DNA of 64,000 nucleotides, from NCBI RefSeq assembly GCF_009729205.1, contig NZ_VTHB01000004.1, forward strand, positions 434,001 to 498,000. Reading direction: 5' to 3'. Position 1 is the first letter of the stretch. The number at the start of each line of letters is the position of its first letter. Below are positions 36,298 to 42,900 of the stretch, piece by piece. The position numbers were made by a program, and so were the translations under genes. The notes below the pieces were generated by a model. The model was given only the letters and a program-made list of their open reading frames with translations, had not been told where the DNA came from and searched no databases. Source of the DNA: Mycobacteroides sp. CBMA 271 (GTDB taxonomy: Bacteria > Actinomycetota > Actinomycetes > Mycobacteriales > Mycobacteriaceae).

Positions 36298-37188
36298 ATG
36301 ACTAATCTGACTGTCGGCAACGATCGCATCGCGTCGTTACTCGGGCGTCTCAGCGAGAAATCCGTCGAGGACTACTACAACCCCTTTACTCACTTCGATT
36401 GGGCGGAATCGCTGCCAGACGATGTGTACTGGATGACCCCAGAGCTTCTGAGCGTGGCGGGTACGGAGGCGGCCAATGAGATCACAGCAGAAGATATTCA
36501 GAAGCTGAGCAAATGGGAGAGCATAAATTTCTACAGCATGAATGTTCATGGGATCAGGGAGCTGATCATGGAGGTGGTTCGCCGGATCCATATGCCGGGA
36601 TTTGAACTGCCGTCGGAGTTCTTTCATCATTTCATCGGTGAAGAGAACGAACACATGTGGTTCTTCTCCGAGTTCTGCCTGCGCTACGGCAAGAAGATAT
36701 ATCCGACTCTGCAAGCTCCCGTGCCTTCCTCGGGAAGTCCTGCGTTAGCCAATCTTCTGGTGTTTGCGCGGATACTTATATTTGAGGAGGTCGTTGATCA
36801 CTACAACGTGACAATGGCATCTGACGGCAATCTTCACCCAACAATTCGCGAGGTCAACCGAGTGCACCACAAGGATGAATCTCGACATATCGCGTTCGGA
36901 CGAGAGCTTGTCGCGTCCCTATTTGCCGATGCGAAAGAAAAGCTGGACGAGGCAGAACGTGCGAACCTGGAAACGTATTTGAAAAGGTACCTTCTTTCGA
37001 TATTGAACTCGTTTAGTAATCCGAGAGCGTATCGGGATGCAGGTCTCACGTGGTTGACGGGAAGACGCTCGGAAATCATCGCCTCCAGTGAGCGCCGGGC
37101 GGCTTATAGACACATAGCTCGAAAACCTCTCACGTTCCTTGTCCGTGAGGGACTCATTTCGGATCCAACGCTGCCAGAGGCGGTGTGA
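36298..37188 (+). CDS. AurF/CmlI-type diiron N-oxygenase
   Basis: A 296-residue protein of the p-aminobenzoate N-oxygenase (AurF) family, which uses two irons and O2 to oxidise amines to hydroxylamines, nitroso or nitro groups. The ligand set appears complete: a Glu in helix 1 (Glu74 or Glu88), Glu116-x2-His119 (GEENEHMWFF), Glu163 (LIFEEVVDHY) and His190-x3-Glu194-x2-His197 (VHHKDESRHIAFGREL). The ATG at 36298 has the ribosome site GAGGGAG. It is the first gene of the island operon and is followed by a carrier-protein loading enzyme and a carrier protein, so its substrate may be a carrier-bound amino acid (inference). Codon use is less G+C-rich than in neighbouring chromosomal genes. Confidence 0.83.
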   Translation: MTNLTVGNDRIASLLGRLSEKSVEDYYNPFTHFDWAESLPDDVYWMTPELLSVAGTEAANEITAEDIQKLSKWESINFYSMNVHGIRELIMEVVRRIHMPGFELPSEFFHHFIGEENEHMWFFSEFCLRYGKKIYPTLQAPVPSSGSPALANLLVFARILIFEEVVDHYNVTMASDGNLHPTIREVNRVHHKDESRHIAFGRELVASLFADAKEKLDEAERANLETYLKRYLLSILNSFSNPRAYRDAGLTWLTGRRSEIIASSERRAAYRHIARKPLTFLVREGLISDPTLPEAV

Positions 37189-37189
37189 C

Positions 37190-38026
37190 ATGTCGGTGTC
37201 GATTCCGGTGGATCACCGCGTTGGCTTGCAGTGGTTGAACGTCGACCAGACGAGGTTGTTACGCGCCGTTGATGGTCTGGTGCAGGATGCCGGTGCGAGG
37301 CTGGGCTCCGACGAGATAATCCCTCCAGCGCTTCTTCCCGTGAGTACTTTGGATGCCTTTGACTGCTATGAGAATTTCCCTCATCTGGCGTTTGTCGCGA
37401 CCACGCTTGACACCAAGTCGCCGGGATCTCTCACCGCAATAGATGACCAAGCCGCATCTGGCGAGTTCGCGCCGACCACGCTGGAGGCCGGCTTACTCGG
37501 ACTTCCCACCGCTGCCTGCTGGGGCATCTATGCTGCTCTCGCCAATCAGCAGCTGCCGGGGAACACCTTGTTCTCGACGGTCAATCGCTGCTTTCGTGCC
37601 GAAGACCACTACGAACCGCTCCGACGAGTTTTGGGTTTCCACATGCGCGAGATCGTGGCGGTCGGATCGTTTGATTTCTGTTCTGCGCATACCGCGAGTT
37701 TTTCAGCCCGGATAGTTGAGCTCTGCAATGCATTGCGGTTCGATGTCCAGGTGGAGCCCGGCTTGGATCCATTTTTTGATAAAGAGGCTCCGCGTGCGGT
37801 GTTTTCAAAAATATCTCCGGTCAAATACGAATTTGTGGTGGATGGCATATCAATCGCTTCGATCAACAATCATCGGACATTCTTCGGCGTGAATAGTGAT
37901 ATCAGGGTTGGTGCAGATATAGCGAACACCAGCTGTGTGGCATTCGGGTTGGAGAGATGGGTTTCGGTCCTGCAATCCCGAGGCATCGTCGCCTCGGATA
38001 TCAAACAACTGAGCAGTTCATTCTGA
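37190..38026 (+). CDS. Class II aaRS-like amino acid:[carrier protein] ligase
   Basis: A 278-residue homologue of the catalytic core of atypical seryl-tRNA synthetases, lacking a tRNA-binding domain. Family members activate an amino acid (often Gly or Ala) as adenylate and transfer it to the phosphopantetheine of a carrier protein. Visible elements: motif 2 as NRCFRAEDHYEPLRRVLGFH (132-151), motif 3 as FGLERW (252-257) and the three zinc ligands of the family, Cys110, Glu154 and Cys249 (NTSCVAFGLER). The ATG lies one base after the oxygenase stop. The carrier protein gene follows by 11 bp, which strongly supports the assignment. Which amino acid is loaded is not known. Confidence 0.83.
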   Translation: MSVSIPVDHRVGLQWLNVDQTRLLRAVDGLVQDAGARLGSDEIIPPALLPVSTLDAFDCYENFPHLAFVATTLDTKSPGSLTAIDDQAASGEFAPTTLEAGLLGLPTAACWGIYAALANQQLPGNTLFSTVNRCFRAEDHYEPLRRVLGFHMREIVAVGSFDFCSAHTASFSARIVELCNALRFDVQVEPGLDPFFDKEAPRAVFSKISPVKYEFVVDGISIASINNHRTFFGVNSDIRVGADIANTSCVAFGLERWVSVLQSRGIVASDIKQLSSSF

Positions 38027-38037
38027 AAGGAACATAT

Positions 38038-38289
38038 ATGACGCTGGCAATCGATGCGACTCAGGGTGCGGAGAAAATTGAGCAGTGGATCCTGAAACGC
38101 AAGAAAGAACTGACCGATGTGGACCATGATGAGGATCTCATCGAGAATCGCTTGATCGACTCTCTGGCATTCGTTGAATTCTTGCTCTACCTGGAAGAAC
38201 TCTCTGGTAACGAGGTCCCGCTCGACTCGATTGATGTCGAGGATTTCCGAACAATCAACAGTATCGTCGCCAAGTATCTTCAGGGGTAG
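38038..38289 (+). CDS. Acyl/aminoacyl carrier protein
   Basis: An 83-residue four-helix carrier protein. The phosphopantetheine attachment serine is Ser42 in IDSLAFVEFLLYLEEL. The sequence is acidic, as usual for carrier proteins. The ATG at 38038 is preceded by GAAAGGA. It stands alone, with no fused synthetase or ketosynthase, and lies directly after the amino acid:carrier-protein ligase gene, so it is the probable acceptor of the activated amino acid. A phosphopantetheinyl transferase must be supplied from elsewhere in the genome. Confidence 0.88.
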   Translation: MTLAIDATQGAEKIEQWILKRKKELTDVDHDEDLIENRLIDSLAFVEFLLYLEELSGNEVPLDSIDVEDFRTINSIVAKYLQG

Positions 38290-38291
38290 GA

Positions 38292-38756
38292 ATGGCGGCC
38301 ACATTGGGTTTGGACTCGCGCTACGTGATAGGTGCCGAGCATGTAATTCCGGCCGTCCTGGCTGACGCTGACGAGATGGTCGAATTCGCGCGGAAATTTG
38401 ATCCGCAAGCGATACATCTGTCAGACGCGGCGGCCCGCGAAGCCGGATTCGCTGGGCTTGTGGCCAGTGGTTGGTACGTCTGTTCGCTCTTCATGCGCCA
38501 GTTCGTGTCGTCCATCATCAACGACTCATCGGCGTTGGTATCGCCCGGTGTGGAGAGTATCCGCTGGCTCAATCCACTGATAGCCGGAGTCGAGCTCTCG
38601 GGCGTCGCAAAGGTATCGAAGGTTCTCCCTTCGTTCAGCGTTCCGGGTGGCTCGATTGTCACGTTCGACGTGGAACTTGGATCCGTGTCCGAGCCCCCCG
38701 TCAAGATCGCCACTCTCTCGATGCATTGCCTATTCGGAAGAAACAGGAAGGACTGA
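38292..38756 (+). CDS. MaoC-like hotdog-fold protein
   Basis: A 154-residue single-domain hotdog protein related to (R)-specific enoyl hydratases. The segment FARKFDPQAIHLSD (33-45) supplies the hydratase-type Asp37 and His42, followed by GLVASGWYVCSLFMR, the usual long hotdog helix. Family members hydrate or dehydrate acyl-CoA or acyl-carrier substrates; some act as thioesterases. Here it likely works on the carrier-bound intermediate. The ATG lies 2 bp after the carrier protein stop with ribosome site GGGGTAGGA. Confidence 0.8.
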   Translation: MAATLGLDSRYVIGAEHVIPAVLADADEMVEFARKFDPQAIHLSDAAAREAGFAGLVASGWYVCSLFMRQFVSSIINDSSALVSPGVESIRWLNPLIAGVELSGVAKVSKVLPSFSVPGGSIVTFDVELGSVSEPPVKIATLSMHCLFGRNRKD

Positions 38757-38758
38757 CA

Positions 38759-39577
38759 ATGAAGCACGTCTCCAGGACATCTCAGTGGACTGCGGCGGCC
38801 AGGGCGCTGGAAAGCGAACGCGATGATCCGTTGTTCGTGGATCCGCTTGCTCGGACTCTGGCCGAGCCGGAGGGTTTTGATCTGTTGAGACGCTACGGAG
38901 GTGGAGGTCTGCAGGAGTTCGTAGCCATCCGTACTAAGTACCTTGACGACCTGATCGAGGCGCGTTTGATCGTCGAGCCCGCCAGCCAGGTGGTGCTGAT
39001 TGCCGCGGGTATGGACACCCGTCCATACCGCTTGCAGTCCGTTGTGGATTCCACGCGCTGGTTCGAGGTGGACTATCCGGCGCTTCAGGGTGAGAAGGCG
39101 CAGAGAATCGGCGAACTCGGCGTGAATCCGCGCACCGAGATCCGTTATGTCGGTACTGACTTGGCGTCCGATTGGATTCCCGATCTGGTGTCTGCCGGAT
39201 GGGACGCAAGTGCGCCCACCGTGTGGATACCCGAGGCGCTTTTGTTCTTTCTCACGCCGGACCAGGCGTTCGGATTACTTTCGACGCTGCGTCGACATTC
39301 AGCACCGAACAGTGTTCTCGGGGTGGATATTCTGAGTCAGACACTCTTGACCAGCCCGGCCACCCGCTTGTTCCTGTCGCTGCTGGAAAGGGACGATATT
39401 GCGTGGAAGTTCGGTACAGACAGCCCCGAGGATTTCGTAGCGAGCACTGGCTGGACGAATTTGATTGTTCAGGAACCTGGTGAGTCGGGGGTGGGGGAGC
39501 AGCGGTGGCCTTATCAGGTCCAGCCTCGTTCTCTGGAGGGTGTATCGCGCAACTGGCTTGTGAAGGCTGCGGCGTAG
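38759..39577 (+). CDS. LCMT-type SAM-dependent methyltransferase of the island operon
   Basis: A 272-residue class I methyltransferase of the leucine carboxyl methyltransferase family. The SAM loop is AAGMDTRPYRL (82-92), followed by WFEVDYPALQ with the ribose-binding acid. Family members methylate carboxylates or hydroxyl groups of small molecules. As the last gene of the five-gene operon it may methylate a carboxylate, hydroxylamine or oxime of the product (inference). The ATG at 38759 has ribosome site GGAAGGA; the long in-frame extension to 38471 overlaps the hotdog gene and is rejected. It ends 15 bp from the convergent TetR gene. Confidence 0.83.
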   Translation: MKHVSRTSQWTAAARALESERDDPLFVDPLARTLAEPEGFDLLRRYGGGGLQEFVAIRTKYLDDLIEARLIVEPASQVVLIAAGMDTRPYRLQSVVDSTRWFEVDYPALQGEKAQRIGELGVNPRTEIRYVGTDLASDWIPDLVSAGWDASAPTVWIPEALLFFLTPDQAFGLLSTLRRHSAPNSVLGVDILSQTLLTSPATRLFLSLLERDDIAWKFGTDSPEDFVASTGWTNLIVQEPGESGVGEQRWPYQVQPRSLEGVSRNWLVKAAA

Positions 39578-39592
39578 CTCGCACTGAAAGAT

Positions 39593-40159
39593 TCAGATCC
39601 GGTTTGCGTCAATAACTTTCATCACAATCCGGTGTAGGTCTGGCGCTACTGGCGACCGCAAGGCCGCCAGTAGCGTCACTCCTTCTATGAGCGCGACGAT
39701 GGTGCTGGCGACTTCCTCGGGGTCGCTGATGGCGGCTCGCATGAGCTCTGCCGTGATGAAGTCGTGGTAGCGCCGGATGTGTTCCTGGGCGATCCTGTGG
39801 GTCTCGTCGGCTTGTTGCTGACCGATCGCGGTGTTGACCACCAGGCACCCGGTGAACCCCGGCGAGGTGTGCCATATGCCGAGATCTCGGCAGAGGCTGA
39901 TCACGCGTTCAAGGCCAGGTCTGCGACGTTGGGCTGATTCGAGGATCTGACGGTGGACATCCTCGCTGCGCTCGGCGACAACGCTGTTCACCAACGTGTC
40001 CTTGTTGGGGAACTCCTTGTAAAGACTGGCTTTTGAGACTCTCGCGGCGACGGCGATGTCATTGACCGTTACCGCCGCGGCTGAGCGCGCGCTGAACAAA
40101 TCGGTCGCTGATCGCATGATGCGCGGCCGGGGGTTTCGATGGGATCCAGGGGTTGTCAC
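39593..40159 (-). CDS. TetR-family repressor
   Basis: A 188-residue regulator. The N-terminal helix-turn-helix is IMRSATDLFSARSAAAVTVND followed by IAVAARVSKASLYKEFPNKDTLV; the C-terminal helices form the ligand pocket. The GTG at 40159 is chosen because TAC AGT lies 7 nt upstream on its strand and because a longer frame to 40255 would cross the operator and the divergent MFS start. It is transcribed away from the MFS gene and almost certainly represses it and itself through the palindrome at 40161-40182. Confidence 0.88.
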   Translation of the reverse strand: MTTPGSHRNPRPRIMRSATDLFSARSAAAVTVNDIAVAARVSKASLYKEFPNKDTLVNSVVAERSEDVHRQILESAQRRRPGLERVISLCRDLGIWHTSPGFTGCLVVNTAIGQQQADETHRIAQEHIRRYHDFITAELMRAAISDPEEVASTIVALIEGVTLLAALRSPVAPDLHRIVMKVIDANRI

Positions 40160-40160
40160 A

Positions 40161-40182
40161 AACTGTACTGTACCGTACAGTT
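40161..40182. promoter_or_regulatory. TetR operator overlapping two divergent promoters
   Basis: AACTGTAC-N6-GTACAGTT, a perfect 8-bp inverted repeat in the 28-bp gap between the tetR and MFS starts. TACAGT hexamers inside it lie about 6-7 nt before each start codon, so a bound repressor would block both leaderless transcripts. Confidence 0.7.
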
Positions 40183-40187
40183 CAGAT

Positions 40188-41387
40188 ATGGCAAGAACTC
40201 CAATGATGTTGCTATGGAGCGCGGTCTTCGCTGGATACGTAGCACTCGGCGCCACTATTCAGGTGTTACCCCCATACGTGACGGGCAGATTCGGGACCAG
40301 CGCAACGGTGGCTGGATGGACCGTTGGCATTGCCTTCGCAGCGACGGCGCTTAGCAGGCCTGTTGCGGGGTGGTTCGCAGATGCCGGTCGATCACGGGTG
40401 TTTGTGCGGTTGGGCGGACTGCTCACCGCTCTGGGGGGAGCTGGACATCTGATTGCGCAGTCTGTGGGAGAGATACTTGTTGCCCGGATTGTGATGGGTG
40501 CCGGGGAGGCGGCGCTCTTTTCGGCGGCCATCCCATGGGTACTGGCCGGCGTGCCTACAGCCGAAAAAGGCAAGGTCGCGGGCTGGTTTGGGCTGTCGAT
40601 GTGGGGTGGGCTGGCGGCCGGTCCTGTGCTCGCATCTGTCATATTGCAGACCGGTTCCACCCGCGCGGTATGGGTGGTTGTCACCCTCCTGGGTTTGCTT
40701 TCCTTTGTGTTGGTGTCCCTGGTTCGGGCTCCTGAGTCGCCCTCGGATCTGAGGTCCCCATTCTCGCTGCGAGGCCTGCTCCCGCGAGGTTCTACCGCTC
40801 CAGGGGTGGTGTTCGGGTTGTCTGCCTACGGTTACGGGGCCATCAATGCGATCCTGGTGCTCGACCTGCATTCTCGGAACCTCGCTGCCGCAAACTACGC
40901 GTTGGCAGTGTTCGCAGCCGCATTCCTGGTAACGAGATTCCTCGGAAGTCCGTTGGTGACCCGTTGGGGAGGGCGGGCCGTGTGGTTCGTGGTGATCGTG
41001 ATTGAAGTGGTAGGCGCGTTGTTCCTTGCGATTCCCAGCTTGGGAACTGTGGGCGCCGTTGTCGGGGCGGCGCTCACTGGAGTTGGTGTATCACTGATGT
41101 TTCCGGCGACGGTGTCCGTCACTCTCGGGCGGACGGGGCGAACGGCGCCGGGAACTTCGGTGGCGGTCATGACATCGTTCTGGGATTTGGGTCTGTTGAT
41201 CGCGGGCCCGCTGAGCGGGCTGATTGCAGATCGCTCTGGATATGGCGCCGCTTTCGCTGTGGCGGCCGGGGTCGCGTCTTTCGCGCTCCTGCTCGGGCTG
41301 GTTACGAAAACGTCGTTGCCGCACGGATCGGTGGAATCCAGGTCAGGTACGGCGCTAGGCCGCGAGGAAGAACGGGAATCAGTATGA
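40188..41387 (+). CDS. MFS efflux transporter
   Basis: A 399-residue major facilitator with 12 predicted transmembrane helices. The loop GWFADAGRSRVFVR after helix 2 is the MFS motif A region, and an equivalent sits after helix 8. It most likely exports a drug-like compound or the product of the island operon. It is divergent from, and probably repressed by, the TetR protein. The ATG at 40188 is adjacent to the operator. The stop overlaps the start of the split-barrel gene (ATGA). Confidence 0.86.
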   Translation: MARTPMMLLWSAVFAGYVALGATIQVLPPYVTGRFGTSATVAGWTVGIAFAATALSRPVAGWFADAGRSRVFVRLGGLLTALGGAGHLIAQSVGEILVARIVMGAGEAALFSAAIPWVLAGVPTAEKGKVAGWFGLSMWGGLAAGPVLASVILQTGSTRAVWVVVTLLGLLSFVLVSLVRAPESPSDLRSPFSLRGLLPRGSTAPGVVFGLSAYGYGAINAILVLDLHSRNLAAANYALAVFAAAFLVTRFLGSPLVTRWGGRAVWFVVIVIEVVGALFLAIPSLGTVGAVVGAALTGVGVSLMFPATVSVTLGRTGRTAPGTSVAVMTSFWDLGLLIAGPLSGLIADRSGYGAAFAVAAGVASFALLLGLVTKTSLPHGSVESRSGTALGREEERESV

Positions 41388-41902
41388 CTGGCTATTCGCG
41401 GATTGCATATACACCGGGTGTCGTTGCTCAGCAGATGCTCCACGGCAGTGAAAAGGCCATTGCTCGATCGGCGCAAGGTGACCGGTTCGAGGGGCTGAGC
41501 GACGCGGAACGACGCTTTATCTCACTGCGAGACGAGTTTTACATTGCAAGTGTTGGTGAAACTGGCTGGCCGTACATTCAATACAAGTCCGGGTTAGAGG
41601 GTTTTGTATCGGTTGGCGAGTCCGGCATGACGCTAAGCTACCGCGAAATTGCTGGGAATCGGCAGTATATTTCGTTCGGAAACATCAAGGCCAACCCCAG
41701 GGTATCCCTGTTCTTTATTGACTATGTGGGCCGCATGAGGCTCAAGATATTTGGCGTCGCGCGCCTGCATCAGAATGAAATGTCCGAGAAAGTGGAAACA
41801 CGAGTTGAGATATCCGTCGAAGCATCCGACTGGAACTGTCCCAAGTCGATAATTCAGCGGTTCGGGCTCGACCAGGTCGCCGCAATTATCGACGGCCGTT
41901 GA
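41384..41902 (+). CDS. Pyridoxamine-phosphate-oxidase-like flavoprotein
   Basis: A 172-residue split-barrel protein. The FMN-binding strands are recognisable: SLRDEFYIASVGETGWPYIQYKSG, then GNRQYISFGNIKANPRVSLFFID and GRMRLKIFGVARL, a pattern of the PPOX FMN-binding family often found beside oxidoreductase and detoxification genes. It is translationally coupled to the MFS exporter, so it may modify or detoxify the exported compound, or take part in its synthesis. Its 3' end overlaps that of the LysR gene by 17 bp. Confidence 0.78.
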   Translation: MTGYSRIAYTPGVVAQQMLHGSEKAIARSAQGDRFEGLSDAERRFISLRDEFYIASVGETGWPYIQYKSGLEGFVSVGESGMTLSYREIAGNRQYISFGNIKANPRVSLFFIDYVGRMRLKIFGVARLHQNEMSEKVETRVEISVEASDWNCPKSIIQRFGLDQVAAIIDGR

Positions 41903-42761
41903 CTGTTTCTTTCTGTATGACCTGGTGGACCACTTCGGCAAACTTTCGCGCGATCTGCTCGAATGCGGCGTTCTCCCATATCAGCCACACCGGTGCCGGG
42001 GGTGCATCGCACACGTCTATGTAGTTGATGCCGGGGTACGGGTGCATCACGCGGGTTGACTCGGGTGTCAAGCCGATCCCCTTGTTCAGGGAAACGAGGT
42101 GATTCCATTCGTCAATCGACTCGACGAGCAGCGGCGGTTCCATCGAGACTCCGCGATGCGCCCACGCCTCCATTGTTGTTGATCCGGACACGGAGTTGAG
42201 GATGACCGTCTCACCTTGGTAGTCCTCCATCCGTAAGACGTCCCGCCGCGAAAAACGGTGACGTATCGAGACGGCCGCAACGCGTCGTTCCGCGAATAGG
42301 AGAACCCGGTTCTTGGAGGTGGGTGCCAGGGTGCGAACTACAGCGAGGTCGGCGGCGCCGGAATCCACCCCGCCACTGCGATCCTGAAACCTCCTCAGGT
42401 AGAGGTCGACATCGGGGTCCCCTGTAGATTCCCATTGCTGAAACGCGTCGTTGGTATACCTGCCCAGTATTGACCAGGTATATCCGATGGTGAGGGTGCG
42501 ACTTGCAACGTGCCCTGATATTGCTAGGTCGAAAGCATGAACAGCGTGGCGTGCTCGCGTAACTACGGTCAAGCCATCAGGAGTAAGTATCGATCCGCCG
42601 GATGACCGCTCCAGCAATGCTGTTCCCATTGACCGCTCAAGTTGGCTAATTAATCGAGATAGATGAGGCTGCCCTATCCTAAGCTCGGACGCCGCTCTGG
42701 TAATGCTCCCGGTGTCGGCGACGGCCAGGAGTGCTCTGAGATGTCGAATTTCTGCCCCCAT
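41886..42761 (-). CDS. LysR-family transcriptional regulator
   Basis: A 291-residue regulator. The N-terminal winged helix is GAEIRHLRALLAVADTGSIT and RAASELRIGQPHLSRLISQLE (2-44), followed by the linker helix and a periplasmic-binding-protein-like effector domain. It is at the right end of the island and transcribed leftward. No divergent partner gene is next to it, but a T-N11-A palindrome at 36220-36244 upstream of the island operon is a plausible target. The A+T-rich 139 bp on its 5' side (42762-42900) hold its promoter and no other gene. Confidence 0.88.
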   Translation of the reverse strand: MGAEIRHLRALLAVADTGSITRAASELRIGQPHLSRLISQLERSMGTALLERSSGGSILTPDGLTVVTRARHAVHAFDLAISGHVASRTLTIGYTWSILGRYTNDAFQQWESTGDPDVDLYLRRFQDRSGGVDSGAADLAVVRTLAPTSKNRVLLFAERRVAAVSIRHRFSRRDVLRMEDYQGETVILNSVSGSTTMEAWAHRGVSMEPPLLVESIDEWNHLVSLNKGIGLTPESTRVMHPYPGINYIDVCDAPPAPVWLIWENAAFEQIARKFAEVVHQVIQKETVNGRR

Positions 42762-42900
42762 ATTGACAAACTTTATCGCGCACTAAATCGACTTTCCCCG
42801 ACTAAAGGATAAGGTTAATCAACTTTGGAATTATTAATCTAGATGCGTGGAAGCATTGCGGATCAAGGTGTATCTGGCCTATCGCGCTAGGCGCTATTCT
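42762..42900. other. A+T-rich right end of the island
   Basis: This 139-bp gap between the LysR start and the cobG stop is markedly A+T-rich and contains a TTAAT...ATTAA pair around 42812-42838 that may serve LysR autoregulation. I see no open reading frame, RNA or recombinase site in it apart from the flanking repeat. Confidence 0.4.
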
